Shown: positions 35,206 through 47,990, numbered from the stretch's first letter. The stretch is DNA of 64,000 nt from Melieria omissa (GCA_963971225.1 OZ020269.1:85598450-85662449), one strand, 5' to 3'. The notes: generated from the sequence alone by a model not told the origin. Made by a program: numbers and translations.

Positions 35206-37300
35206 TTCCAAATAGTCAAATACATAAAATAAATGAAATCATATTCTAAAACGTTTTAATGCTTTCAAATTCCATTGATAAAAGTGTACGTTCACTTCGT
35301 TATATGAGCAGAAATAAAAGTGATTGACATTTCATTTAAATTTCCATTAAATTGGCATCACTCAGACGTCAAGTTGAATGCCATTTAATTGATGTTTAAA
35401 CTTCAATATCTTTCTGCTGTACTTTGACTGTTAGTAAATCAGTTTGCTGCATAATTAATTTTCTTACTTTTTTGGGGTTGCTTGAAAAAAATATAAAAAA
35501 TTTTAATAAGAATTGTAATAAAAAAACACATAAACACATAAACAAAAGCACTGCAGGCCATACGTCTGCAAATAATTACACTTCAATTCGAAGTTGCCTC
35601 GAGCACGTTTTATCGCAGCAATATTACATTTGACTATCTAATGCGAAGGATTTCAGTTTTTTGCTCTTATATGCTGTGGGTGTGTAAAATCTTGGCGCAA
35701 GTAATCAGTGCCTTCATTTAATTGATTTATATGGACTAGCATTTTCAGCACCAATAATCACTTATACGCCCCCCTGGCACAAGTGAATTTCAAACGCAAA
35801 ATTTCCGTTCAATGTCACAAGCAATTTTCTTCATCTCAACAAGATTATATGCAGATCTAATGCCCGTTGGCGCTGACATCCGCTTAGTTGCCCACATCTC
35901 TCAACTGCAGCCACAGCTACAACAGCTCCAATAGCTTCAGCTGTCACTGCTGTCCGGGACTGGGGAGGCCGCCAGGCACTGGTGCTGATTGACATTTATG
36001 CTCATTGCAATTTAAATGCCTCCACACTGATGTTGGCGCTGTTATCGCAGCGCTTAGCATCTCGAAATGTGATTTTTTATATGTCTGGCGCCCATTGGCT
36101 GCGGTCCCGTTGAGTCGCGCCGAAAGGCGTTGAAGTGAATTTTTTTGTAAGCTACAGAGCTGAGAAAAAAATTGGAAAATAATGTAAATATGAAGAGCGC
36201 ACAAAAAAATGTGTGCGAGAGTGAAAATTTCCGTCAAGTGACACTTGAATGAATGTTTCAAGTTCGTGCGATAATGTCGACAGTCTTTGGTATGAAATTA
36301 AAGTTTCTTTTTGTACAACAATAAATAAAATTTCTGTATAAAAACACAGTTTCAGTGAGCCAGTGAGATTTTATTTTGGTGTTCTTTAAGTGTTTTCAAT
36401 AAGCAATTTAGGTATTTAGTGCTTTTTTATGTAATCGAAATATGAATTAAATTATTGGTAACGGATGAGCGACATTTAATGGTCACATAAAAGTGTCACG
36501 TATACGACATGGTTGGCTGGACACGTGTGTGAAAAACCAAACTTGTTTACTGCGTCACTTAAAAAATGTACTAAAGTTGAAGAAAAAGAACTTAAATCAA
36601 AAGGGAAATGAAAGAAAATATAAAAACAATAATAAATAAAAACTCAAGCAACAGAATAAAGAGCAGAGATGAGCAGGCGAAATAGAAATGAGAACAAAAT
36701 AAAAGCTATGAAGCAGCAAGTTTGAAGAATTCTAGAAAAATATATATAAATTAAAAATAGAAAAGAAAACGGAAACAAGTACTGAACACTTTTGCAGAAA
36801 ACTATAAATAAAAAAGTTCTGCATTTTAAAAAATTTATAGCGGTCGATGCATTTCCTTCAGCCATCTGGCTGAAATAATAAAAATGCTTTCCAAGCGCCG
36901 TAAATAAATGAACCTTGAAACAAATGCAACGTGCACGCGCAAACACACAATAAAATTATGTAGCCGCGTAGTTGTGTGTGTGTGTGTTGCAAGTGTTGTA
37001 TGTTGTGTTCAAAGGGGTGTTGGTGCATGTGCGATAAAGTCAGCCATAAACGCGTAATAAAATGATGACCTGTCATTACGTATGTGTGGCGTGTTTCTCA
37101 TATGTGTGTGTGTGTGTGTGTGAGTGTTTCTCTTTATGCCTGCGGTTGTTTCTCCCGCTACGTGTGCATACATAATGTCGGCATCTTTGTGTTACCGACT
37201 TTTGTATGTGTGCATATATATTCACGTGTGCCGCTATATCGGTCGATATATGACAATCAGTGATATTGTTTATCAGAGATATTGTTTGTCAGAGCTGTGC
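35206..37300. other. No gene seen; two diverged GTATGAGTGAT motif sites
   Basis: ATCACTCAGACG at 35358 and ATCACTTATACGCC at 35757 are variant minus-strand copies of the dispersed motif. GT runs lie near 36975 and 37107. The frames of 60-105 codons have no domains. Confidence 0.55.
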
Positions 37301-37309
37301 AGTGGGAAA

Positions 37310-38240
37310 AGTGTAAAATTTATTGACCAAATTGCACTGAATGAAGTTGAATTTAGCTGAATGTGGCTGAATGCGATTGCTTGGACTAAAACTAGTTTGC
37401 TGAATAGCGCTGAATGAAATTAAAGTCAGCTGAATGTGGTAGAATAAAATTAAATACAGTTGACTGTGATTGCTTACAATTAAGTTGCTGAATAGCACTG
37501 AATAAAGTTTAAGTCAGCTGAATGTGGCTGAATTTAGTAAAATAAAATCAAATACAGTTGACAGTGATTGCTTGAAGTAAAACTAAGTTGCTGAATAGCG
37601 CTGAATGATGTTAAAGTCAGCTGAAATTAGTAAAATAAAACCAACTACAGTGGACTGTTATTGCTTAAAGTAAATATAAGTTGCTGAACAGTACTGAATA
37701 AAGTTAAAATCAGCTGATTGTGGCTGAATGTAGTAAAATGAAACCAAATACAGTTGACTGTGATTGCTTGGAGTAAACCTAAGTTGCTAAATATCGCTGA
37801 ATAAAGCTGAATTCAGCTGTGGCGGATTGAAGTAAAACCAATTCAAATACAGTTGTTCCACTGACCACAGTTGTCAGTGCTTTGCTAAATGGCACTGAAG
37901 GAAGTTGAATTTGAGCAAAGGTGGTTGAATGCAGTAGAATGAAACCAAATACAGCTTTTTGTGATTTCATAAGGTAAACCACCTTTGCTGAATAGCGCTG
38001 AATAAAGTTGAATTCAGCTAAATGTGGCTGATTGCATAAATATAAAACCAAATACCGTTGACTGTGAGTGCTTTGAGTAATAATGGGTTGTAAAATAGCG
38101 CTGAATAAAGCCAAAGTGAGCTGAATGTAGTAAAATAAATTCAAATTATTTTACCTGTCAATCTATTTATTATTACCGAATTGCTGAATAGTACTGAATG
38201 AAGTTGAATGTATTTAAATGTGGCTATTATAGCAATAAGT
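37310..38240. repeat. Satellite-like array of nine ~88-104 bp units
   Basis: TTGCTGAATAGCGCTGAATG-type blocks start at about 37397, 37485, 37588, 37681, 37785, 37882, 37985, 38088 and 38181. Each unit also carries GTCAGCTGAATGTGGCTGAA, then AAATACAGTTGACTGTGATT, then GCTTGGAGTAAA. Within the unit CTGAAT repeats many times, so the unit itself may have grown from a shorter repeat. Units diverge by roughly one base in six. Short frames on the minus strand are by-products. Confidence 0.9.
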
Positions 38241-39394
38241 CAACTTCTAAAATTGTATTTTCTTTATTATTTTACTTGTTTTAATAGCATCACAAAGCAG
38301 AAAAGCGAGAAATGCGCCTTAAAATTTACTTCAGTTGCAATTAATTAAGCTAAATTCAATTGACTAAAGCTAAATATGCTAGAGAAATAATAATTTTCTG
38401 TCTATAATGGCGTAAAATATAACTTAAAACAGTTGAATTGAGTCAAATTTCATTGAATACAAATTTTTTTACCCTATTAACTGTGACTGAATGTACTTGA
38501 ACGTGTCTGAACATAGCGCAAACTGACTGAATATGTTTAAAAATGGTTGTCGGCAGCATTGCCGCATGTTGTTGTACATGGTGTAATGAAAAATGTACAT
38601 ACAAACGCCCATGCAAATCGTATCTGCTTGTATGTGCCAAGCACATTGCGGTGCACTGCGGGGGACAAATTAGCATCGACATTGCTTACGTGCTATCGAG
38701 GCACAGTGGGACAGGAAGCAACAAGAGGAAATAATAAAGAACGAAGCTTACTTGAAGAAAGTGAAGCGAAAAAATGAAAAACATCATAGACAAGAAACAA
38801 ATACGAGAAGCAAAGTTAGTGATATTTGGTTTTTTGTTGAAGCGTTAAGAAGCATATTTCAAGGCGCATGTGAGGTTTACGAGTTTTACTTTGCATAACG
38901 AGGCTATTCGTTTTGATTTATGTTGTTGTGTTCAACAACCGGCCACATTCGGACGTTGTCCATTGCATTAAGAGTACTACGGGACGTATGAGTGATGTGA
39001 ATTTATAGTAGCAACAGTGGGGTACATACATGGAGAGCGGGTGGGTGGCATGAATCCAGGCGTAATCAACGATTGTAAAGTATGAAAGTAGAATGTTAAT
39101 AAGGGTTTTTAGATTTTTTAAGGAGGTTTTTTAAGGAGTGGCAGCAGAGACTTTCATGAACCTCCTCATATGTAGGAAAGCTGAATGCATGAAAGATGCA
39201 TAGAGTTCGAACTTCAAAGACTACTGAAGGCTGTTTTGTATGGCAAATCAAATAAAATGCATTCATGGATTTGTGGTAGGCTTCTAATTGAGTGTAAAAA
39301 AGATGGATGAATGAAAAATAATGAGAGTTCCTGGATTTTTTTATGTATAGCTGCATAGTCTTCTTGTCTTGATTTGGGCATGGGAAATTATATT
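38241..39394. other. No gene seen; one GTATGAGTGAT motif site
   Basis: GACGTATGAGTGATGTG lies at 38983-38999 on the plus strand. Otherwise AT-rich DNA with unconvincing short frames. Confidence 0.55.
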
Positions 39395-39700
39395 CAGTTT
39401 TGTATGGCAGCCCCCTTAAGACTTGGAGTTAGCGGGTAGGTATGTTTGGAAGAAACATTTGGAAGAGAAAATAAATGGGTGTGGGTCATACATTTGATAC
39501 ATCTGGGGGCAACCTGGGAGCAATGAGAGCCCATTTTATAAAAACGACCATTTTGTATGGGAGCTCCATTAAGGGTTGGAGATAGGGGGTAAGTATGTTT
39601 GAAAGAAATGTTCAGTAAGGAAAACTAGAGTGGTCGGTCATAGATTTTAACCCTTTAAGAGCAACTTCTGACCAGCTGTGGAGCAATTTGTCGAATTTGC
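39395..39700. repeat. Dispersed repeat family C, copy 1 (two internal ~153 bp units)
   Basis: TTTTGTATGGCAGCCCCCTT near 39398 and TTTTGTATGGGAGCTCCATT near 39551 are each followed by TTGGAG, GGTAxGTATGTTTG, GAAGAAA and GGTCATA blocks. The same order recurs at 50135-50632. The end, AGAGCAACTTCTGACCAGCT, matches AGCAGCAACTTCTGAGCAAC there. Confidence 0.75.
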
Positions 39701-40139
39701 CAGCTTTTTGGTGAACTTTGACCTCGATGCGACGCCATTTAGGCCCAAGCTAGCCCCACAATTTTCTGACTCATGCACTTTTTCACCAAACCGCATAAAA
39801 TGAGAGGATTTTCGAAATCGAAATCTTGCACTAAATCATGTCTAGTGTGCAGTAGTACTTAGTAGAATTTTATCTCTTATAATACTTGAATGCATTTAAA
39901 TCTAAGCTCATAGAAATCTATGTGAAAAAGTATTAAGATTTCTCTACACATTAGAGTGTTAGTGAACTTGTGTTGCCCAGAGGAAAGAGTTGCTAATGTA
40001 ACAAAAACGTATACATTCGTGGTAACAAGCTCTAGTTATGAGCCCAGAATTTCCTCGCCAAGACCGAATGGTTCCCAAAAGATTTCATTTGGAAATACAG
40101 AGAACCCAGCAGAAAGGAAGGACACCGGATTCAAACATG

Positions 40140-40215
40140 AAGGGAATCACAATGGACTCAACAGAGTGTCCGAGTGGAAGTACATGCCACACATTTTTCT
40201 TCTATAATCTGACCT
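40140..40215 (+). mobile_element. Probable LINE 3' tail relic
   Basis: GGGAATCACAATGGACTCAA, then AGAGTGTCCGAGTG, then TGACCTAATTTAACTT resemble the 3' ends of other LINE pieces here (GGCATCACAATGGACCTCCG at 43928; GATATCACAAGGAGTCATCG at 53191). The 83-codon frame just upstream was not recognised. Confidence 0.4.
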
Positions 40216-41890
40216 AATTTAACTTTTAAGTCCAAACGTTATATTCACATACAAAAATTATTATATATAAATATAAAAAATATAGAAAATTATTTCAAGC
40301 AATTGTTGCACGTTTTTCAAAATTTTGTTTAATGCTTCAAAAAATTAGTTCAAATGAAATTTACACTCACTCAAGCACGGCATCGAATACGCTGTGGCTA
40401 ATGGAAATTTTTATGTTTTCATTTTCTTTCACTCACTTGGCAACTGCTGTACGTCACGTTGACTTATAAGGTTGCAAGAAAAAATTCAATAAAATTGCCC
40501 ATAATAACAACATACAAGTGTAAATTTATACAAACAGCATCAACACACACACATTGTACATTTTTTGTATGTTTGTACATTTGCAACTCGTAAATTCTGG
40601 CCACATCACGTTGAGGTCACATTTTCTCGTATTTGTTGCCCTGACTTTATTTGTCTTTTGGTTTTTATTTCAATTCTTGTTGCTTGTGCATTTCATTTTC
40701 GTTTTGCCTATTTTGTTGCCAATCTTAAATGTTTATTTTTAATTAAATGTCGCACACACTGTTGCTTTCACGTGTCGAAGTGCTCAGTTAGTGATGCTTG
40801 AATTTTTTGGGCTTTTTCTGTCTCGCTTTTACATTTGGTTTTCGGTCTCATTAACTTCTAGTGTGCCTTAGAAACGTAATTAATTTCATTGAATATGTTG
40901 AATGTGTGTGTGTGTGTTTTTGTTTGCCTGCTTCTGGGCGCACATTAAGACGTGCTAATGCTTGTTAATGGCAAAAGATTTTTCGCTTTAATGTGGCGTT
41001 GTTGTGATGAAATTTATGGAAATTAGGGAACTTGTTAATCCTTGCATGGGCACAGAAAAAGGGAAAACTGCTCCAGTGAAAGTGCAGTTGCAGGTTCGTT
41101 CCGTTTAATTTGAGAGTTAAATTAAATTTCTTTTAAATGTGGTAATTAAATTGTGGAAATGAGTCTCTCAGTGTTCTCGTTTGTTTTTATTTTGATTTTT
41201 TAAAAAGTTAAGGTTTTGCTTAAGGGTGTATTCCAGTCTAGAGGCTCGATTTTGGGGAGTGGTTGATGCTTAAAACGCAACTTGTAGTCAAACAAATAGT
41301 CACAAGTGCCGATTGATGAGATGGCGTCAGTCAACTTGTACAGAACAAACTGTGCACATACTTTTCGATAGCCAAATTTTCAGTTAAAATGCGTAAAATT
41401 AATGTTATTTCAATTGAATTCAATTATCAATCAGATCAGATTAGATTAGATGACGTAAGGAAGTCGAGCAACAGAAGCCCGAGACAATGCGTCCAGTAAG
41501 AACTGTTGTGTTCACTTCCCTATTCCATTTTGGAGAAGTTCATCACCCAATTAAGATTTGTTGGTGCTTTTTGATGAATTCACGTGCAATGTTGATGGAA
41601 TCTGTATAATTTCAGTTGGCCATGGTACCAGTCTGCCACAAAATAAACAATTATCAGTATTATCTTGATTTATCAATTGAAATGTTTCGGTTAGAGATTT
41701 GCCAAGTTTAAAACAAAGCGAATCTTGTACCGATGACACAAACATACTTTCACTTTAGACGCAATAATTCTGCTTACATTGAGTGAAATATCATGAAATT
41801 TAGTCTAAAATTAGGGGGGAAAATATTAGGTTAGGTTAGTTTAGAAAGTCTTTACAGTTTGATTTAATACTTAAGTTGGCTAAACAATTT
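40216..41890. other. No gene seen
   Basis: AT-rich DNA with CACACACACA near 40544 and GTGTGTGTGTG near 40905. Phe/Leu/Val-rich frames near 40554-40801 are compositional. Confidence 0.55.
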
Positions 41891-41892
41891 TT

Positions 41893-41940
41893 GAAAACAC
41901 CCTCCTCCCCTCATGACCAAAATCTGGCTACGGCCCTGAT
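41893..41940 (-). mobile_element. Possible DNA-transposon terminus (CAGGGCCGTAGCCAG)
   Basis: The minus strand begins CAGGGCCGTAGCCAGATTTT followed by a G-rich stretch, the same layout as the end at 14033-14089. No matching opposite end was found within view. Confidence 0.35.
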
Positions 41941-42064
41941 TTACCTAACTCAATTTAGCTTAATCTGTTATCGAAAATGTTATCGAACAACTTTTGCTTT
42001 GACTTAAGAAAGGTGTTTGGATTTATGTATAAAAAATGTCCTTAAAAATATTGAACAACTACAA

Positions 42065-42250
42065 TTTACTAATTGGAGATTCGTAAATGAGTCTTATGAG
42101 ACAAAAATGCGCAATTTGGTTGACTGTCTGAATAGTGTATAAGAACAGTGAAGTGTAAAATTTGTAAATAAAGTGATCACAGTGGTGAATTGCGTTAAAG
42201 AACATCAAAGTGTTTTATTGTGGCACAATGCAGTGATACGAACTACGCCT
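42065..42250 (+). mobile_element. LTR relic related to the 58.0 kb solo LTR
   Basis: GTGTATAAGAACAGTGAAG, AATTTGTAAATAAAGTGATC, GTGTTTTATTGTGGCACAAT and GATACGAACTACG parallel, in order, the TATA, polyadenylation and U5 blocks of the LTR at 57987-58371. The termini are not recognisable. Confidence 0.55.
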
Positions 42251-43681
42251 GCGTTGGCCTTTATCACTAAATTTTTGTACATAAATTTCAAGTGAAACCA
42301 AAAAAGTCGAAAGGATAGAAACATTTAATAAAAGTAGAGGTTAATAATTTTTATGTAAGCTTAGCTTAATTTTAAATAGAACTTTTGACTCAGAAGAGCT
42401 TATATAACAAACTTTTAAGCATTTCTTTGCGTTACTTTTAAGAATTTGTGCCAGCTGGTATTTTTAAGATTTTGTGCAATTACCGTTTGAGAAACCGACT
42501 GAGATTACAACTTCTATAACCTCAAAGAATCAAAATTTTATTGAACTGAGTGAATCAAATTTTACTTTTAAATTCAATTGCTTTCAATTGCTTTAAGAAG
42601 AACATTGTGGTCTAAAAAATTCTCCCTGCACAGTCATAAATAAATAAATAAATAATTGACACGCGTAATAATAACAGCAGCAGCAACAAAAACAAACAAA
42701 CAAAAAAGAAAAAACAAAAAAACAATACGAAAACAATAAGCAAAACTACGCATCAACATTAATTTCTTGCATGTAATTCAAAAAGTAAAATAAAAAAATA
42801 AACCAATCAAATAAATTGCAAACAAAACAAAAAAAAACAACAAAATTATAACTTATTTATATTTGTGGAATAAATATTATGAGAAAAAATTTTGCAAAAG
42901 AACACCAACAGCGACAGACTCAGCCAGCAAGGCGCACAAATATATTTACAAGCAAGTGACAATTTCACGCACTGTTGTTGTTGCTATTGTTTTTTTATTG
43001 TTGTCATTGTGCCCTGTTGTTGACATTGTTGGTGTTGTCGATGCAAATGGTGTGGAAAATTGTATGTTTACGTTAGCGTACGCGAAATAAGCATGAATAA
43101 AAAATTTGCTGTCATCTTTTAGGCGTACGCACGCAATCAGCGACCACTGCGCAATGCTGATTAATTTATGGTTTTGTGCGGAAGTTTTGCGTGTTTTCTT
43201 CTTCGCTGTGGGGAAACCAAGTCGTGCAGTGCCTGTGGTTTCGCTTTAAGTGCAAGTAAATTCAATGAGGAGAAGAACGTTGACTGAAGATGTGCGCTGC
43301 GTCGCTGTCGAGTGTCAGTCAGCAACAGTATTGAACAAAGAATCTTTTAAGTAATTTAGATTTCCTCTTGAATGTCTCTTTTACAGATTCAGTGTTGGGA
43401 ATTATTATGCGCGCTGTTTTGCAAATTGTGTAGCATAATTTCTGGCGCATTTTTAGTTCACTTTGCATATGTGAAACTAGGAACTTTTTATGAAATTTAC
43501 ACAGTAACCAGTTCAGTACAAACATATGCTGTGTACCCTATGCTACAATTAAAATAACTGGAAAAGGGTTATAGGTTGCGCCTAAGTTTATACCACAAAA
43601 TATTACCACGCAATAACGTTTTCTATTAAAACATTTTGATAGAATTTTTAATACTTTATTTACTGTGTAATTGGTACCTAC
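42251..43681. other. No confirmed gene
   Basis: A-rich and CAACAA-rich DNA. The 75-codon frame 42863-43090 has a signal-peptide-like stretch (TVVVAIVFLLLSLCPVVDIV) but no in-frame ATG and its Val codons come from GTT repeats. The sequence around 43190-43330 is GC-richer and might be an untranslated exon, without firm evidence. Confidence 0.4.
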
Positions 43682-43990
43682 GCAAGAAGATTGGGGTTGT
43701 TTTCTAATGACTTCTGTCGAAGCTGTATAGACGAGAAACAGAAAGAAAACGTACTTTGCCTTCTAAGAATTTGCCCTGCAGTATTTAGAAGAAGGAAGAC
43801 TCATCTGGGCAAATACATCTCTGACAGTGTAGGGGATCCCACGGAAGGACCTATCACAGTCTTCTAGGCTTCCTATGAAACTCAAACTGGTGCAATGAGT
43901 AAGCGGACTTAAGTACCATTGATTGGCATCACAATGGACCTCCGTGGCCTAAGTGACTCTGTTTTAGCAGCCATTGCTACCTTCCTGATA
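43682..43990 (+). mobile_element. LINE (jockey-like) carboxy-terminal and 3' UTR relic
   Basis: In one frame, ARRLGLFSNDFCRSCIDE is followed by KQKENVLCLLRICPAVFRRR and KTHLGKYISDSV. The Cys-x2-Cys then Cys spacing and the CPA..RRR..HLG wording are typical of the cysteine-rich end of jockey-like non-LTR retrotransposon polyproteins. A stop codon breaks the frame near 43866. The downstream GGCATCACAATGGACCTCCG and GGCCTAAGTGACTCTG resemble the tails at 40140 and 53191. A 5'-truncated, dead copy. Confidence 0.65.
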
Positions 43991-44197
43991 CTTTAATATC
44001 TTCAAACAAGCGACAATCAAATTTAATAACTCAAAACCGTTTGTGATTACATACAAAGCTTTTGTTTAAAATTTACTGGGTTTCAGATTTAAATTTAATT
44101 ACAATTTATTATATTCTTTTTAATTTAAATAATTTTTTAATTTATTCTATATTTTGCTTCCTGCTTTCAGATTTATCGCCCGCGTATATCGTCCAAA

Positions 44198-44677
44198 AAC
44201 ATGCCGCAAAAAATAATTCAATAACGTAAAGTATTTTCACGACTTAAAAAACCGTTTTGAACCATTTATGAAATTGTTTCCTAAAAGTATGCTACTGAAA
44301 TGATTAAAAAAAAACTAAACTAAAAAAGCCTCTTGACACACCTAAAAATATGCTGCAAAAAATAAGATTAAAAAATCAAATTCACTCCAACTTGCTTTAC
44401 TTTTCTTTGCTGCCTACATATTTTTTAAAATAAAATTTTTTATTTTAAAACTTTATTTATTTAATAAGCTTCATTAAATTTTAATGTTCAATGGCAAACA
44501 AAAACTTATTCAATTTATGTTTTTTGTTTTGAATTTTAACTCAAATTTTAGCCCAAAAGTATGCAACAAAAAGGAATTCATGTCATTGGCATAATTCATT
44601 GAAATTTTGTTGTTTTTCATTGCGTGGATTAAAAAAATTTGCCCCATTATAAGAGTGCGCGCCTAAAAGTATGCTCC
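44198..44677 (+). repeat. Cluster of CCTAAAAGTATGC motifs
   Basis: CCTAAAAGTATGCTAC at 44280, CCTAAAAATATGCTGC at 44341, GCCCAAAAGTATGCAACA at 44552, GCCTAAAAGTATGCTCC at 44661, and a decayed ACATGCCGCAAAAAATAATTC near 44199. Each is followed by A-rich sequence and often ATTCAATGACG-like words. Spacing is irregular (61, 211 and 109 bp), so this is not a simple tandem array. Confidence 0.7.
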
Positions 44678-45161
44678 ATAATAATTAATTCAATGACGTA
44701 CTTATGTGGTTATCCGAAACTTTCTGTGTTATATGTATGAAGGTTTGTGTATATTTCTTTTAAATATTTCATAAGATTTTTGCTTGATTTAAGTTGACCC
44801 AGTTGGGCTCAAAGACATTCTAATTTGTTATTCTCACCACAACACAATTAAATAATTCATAGAATCTGTGTTTTGTTTTGTACAACGTCATTGTTGACGT
44901 TTCCCTTGAATTTTGCTCCATTTCGTACTGTTTAGTGTTTTGGTGTTTGCTTTGTCCTAACAGCTGTCTGCCTTTGGTGCTTTGGTGTCCACTAATTGCG
45001 GTTTTCTTTGGCGGTGTGTGAACTACGTAAAATCAACCAAAAAATAGAACAAAAAACCAACAGCGGAAACTGCCTAAAATGCTGCTATTGTTTGTGTTTA
45101 AATCACGCTAATTGAGCTGTTGCGGCTGTTTAACTACTGAGCGCAACAATGTGGCCAATGT

Positions 45162-45163
<2 letters not shown>
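44678..45163. other. No gene seen
   Basis: AT-rich sequence without frames, ends or repeats that I can name. Confidence 0.5.

Positions 45164-45197
<34 letters not shown>
45164..45197. repeat. (CTG)n microsatellite
   Basis: About 11 CTG triplets followed by TCGTTGTTGTTGTTG. It gives poly-Cys or poly-Leu frames at 45112-45380, which are not genes. Confidence 0.95.
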
Positions 45198-45198
<1 letters not shown>

Positions 45199-47889
45199 CG
45201 TTGTTGTTGTTGTTTACATCGTGGTCGTTGTTGTGGTTTTTGGCAAACTTTGCTGCCTCATCAAATGCTGGTTTCGCTGTTCATACCTACGAGAGCATTA
45301 GAGTGTGTTATCCCAACCATTCGTTCGCTTTAATTAAATTTTCATTAATGCAAATTATAATTTACGCATTGCATGGCTAATTGAATTAACAACAACACAA
45401 AAATAACAACAACAAATCTGCCAGAAAACAAGGAATGCTTTTTATCGTTGAAGTAGCAAATTATGCGAAAATTTTGTGCGCTTTAAATTAATTTTTTTGT
45501 AGAAGACTTTTAGTTGCTATGGCAATGAAAAATAATAATTTCATATAAAAATAATTATTGAAAAAGTACAGAAATTTTATGCAGTGTGTATGGTTTTAAG
45601 TAGATAAAAAACGATGTGGAGGAAAGATAAATATTTATCTGATAAAAATATTTAATGCAAAAGATTTGCGATCTATCCGAAAAGTTAGTTTAAACAAGTT
45701 TGCAATGTGTTTTATTTTGACAATTCTTAAGGATTTAGTACCTACACAATTCTATATAATATGTGAGACATATAGTACTAATCATTACTGATCAAATTAA
45801 GTTATTGTTTTTGTTGGATAGCTAAACTAAGGACAGCAACTAGATGCTTTTATGTTTTTTAATATTTAATTGAATTATGTGAACGTTTCTATGTGGACTC
45901 TGTGGTGTTTAAGAGGTCAATACAGTAGACGCCAACAAATTCAAACCACTTTGAACAAGGGGAGGCTCGGATTTTCGTAATGTTCGAATTTCTGAAAGTT
46001 TTTTAATTTATGTAAAAAGTCCCAACAAATATTGAAACCACATCTAATAACTTGAATGTGATGCAATTCTATTTTTTCTTCACATTAAATAATGTAAAAA
46101 GTTTTATTCGCATACGAATCTTTTTCTATTAGTCGCTTAAAATTTGCATGTAATCCTTAAATCCACAGCAAAGCGATTCATCTCAACAACTTCATCAAGC
46201 TTTTTTCATTTTAACGTCCAAGGTCCAAATTTTTTTACGTTTGTCCAACATTAAAAAAGTTGTTTTTCTTTTAATCGAAACTGAGCCAAATGTTGTAATC
46301 ATTTACGAGCGTGCGGCCAAACATTTCCAATTTGGTGATTCCCCTTTTTCTCTTAACTTGTATGAGCAAAATAAGCACCAAACCAGTGAGGAAAAAAAGG
46401 AAAGCGATCGCAAATTGGAAGCGCCAGTTCGAATTTTAGAGCATTCAATGCTATAAAATATGAGTTTCCAAATTTCTGAAAGATTCTAATTTGTGAGATT
46501 TCGAACTTTTTCATATGCTTGACCCAGAGAAAGGGGGTATTCACCAAACCACCTAAAGGCTGACCTGTGATAGGCTGAGAGGCTAAGAGGCTGATAGCTG
46601 TGATAATTTTCCTAATTGGGATGTTTCAACAAATGTCAAAGATATCAATGACATTTAAATGGCAAATTATTAAGTGTCGTTCGCCATCATACATTGCCAA
46701 ATGTATAGAAAATATTAAAACATCGAAGTTACAGTTCAGTTGCAAACACGCAACGTGAACTTTGTCCTGAGGTCTGTTGTCATCATGGCCTCAGTTTGCA
46801 GGCAATTCGGCGCACCGTTGCCAAGTTTACTCACGCTACACTTTTTTGGACCTTAAGCGATTCACCAGTGAATAAATCGTAGTCGCCATGGCGGAAATCC
46901 CTGAACTATCAATTTGGCGCCAATTAGCTCAGTCACCAGAGAATCAACTTGGCCTATTTTGTGGTTGGGTTTAGGCCTACACTCGTAAAAGGTTGTGCTG
47001 GCACACGGCCGAGTCATCAAAAATTTAACTGACCACTTAAAGCGCCACCAGTGAAGCCAGGGTGGCCAATTGAATGATGTGCTCTTAGCTTTGGGCATAA
47101 AAGTAGCTTCAAAATGAAGTCAGCATCAACTTGATATGTCACAACGTTGCTGTTTTATTTAATTTTGTTTCTTATTGTTCGTAACTGGCCACTTCTTAGA
47201 TGTCTGCAGTAACTTGTCCTGTCTGCATAAAGCACCGTGAGCATCAGTCAAACTTGACAGACTTAACCCATCAACAACATGTCTGGGTTGGCTAAGCAAA
47301 CATTTTGTTTATTATGATTTGGTCGATTGATGATTGTAGAATATTGTTTTAGAATAAACTAAGGACAGTAAGATCAGAGTTCATACCAGCCAAAGGTGGA
47401 GAGATGTTGCAATTCGAACTTATTTGATTTAAGATATTTCCAAAGAGTTTAAAACTCTATTCCAAACATAGACTTTCCTTACAATAACGCAAGTCCAACT
47501 TTTGATCTAATCTTATCGAACACAACCTAATATTTTCCGAATGTTCCAAGCATTTATCTGATTTCATTGTATATATGGGAGCCTCCATAATCGAGAACTT
47601 ACTGTAAAAGAGACTGACGAACGATTAGACAAATTAAAACATCAACAAATTATCCATGACTTGCATCAAGTAATCAGCTCTTATGGTTACTCGCCTTCTG
47701 TCAACTACACTGTATACTGGTTACCTCTAACTAGAGATACCTAACCTAAAAAACCTCATAGCGGTAATTTATATTTGTTTATAGAATGAAATGGAACATT
47801 AAAATTCAAAAATGTATTGACTTGTTAGGTAGTTTGTAGTTGCTGCCTTTGCATGAAACCTATTTAGGCTTCTATATGGGATCGTTGTG
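45198..47889. other. No gene seen; possible pogo-like debris
   Basis: TACAGTAGACGCCAACAAAT near 45921 and, on the minus strand, TACAGTAAGTTCTCGATTAT near 47587-47606 both look like pogo/Tigger-type ends, but they do not pair convincingly with each other. The 71-78 codon frames at 46241 and 46862 have no recognised domain. Confidence 0.4.
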
Positions 47890-47990
47890 ATACCACAAAT
47901 TCCACCCGTTTGAAATATGTATGCAACACTGCTTTTTCATCATGTGTGACAACACACATTTCAAAAGGATGGGACAAGTGTCGAGGAAGC
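47890..47990. mobile_element. Two opposed fragments of SINE family B forming an inverted repeat
   Basis: CACCCGTTTGAAATATGTAT at 47905 on the plus strand and, on the minus strand, CCCATCCTTTTGAAATGTGT near 47975 both match the CCCATCCGTTTGAAATGTGT block in the body of the SINE at 50633-50970. They face each other with about 25 bases between. Confidence 0.55.

Noticed and set aside
42863..43090. Signal-peptide-like frame
   Set aside because: No ATG in frame; the Val/Leu stretch is encoded by GTT repeats.
45112..45380. Poly-Cys and poly-Leu proteins
   Set aside because: Direct translation of the CTG microsatellite.
45921..47606. One large pogo-like transposon
   Set aside because: The two TACAGTA-type ends share only the first seven or so bases and no transposase motif lies between.
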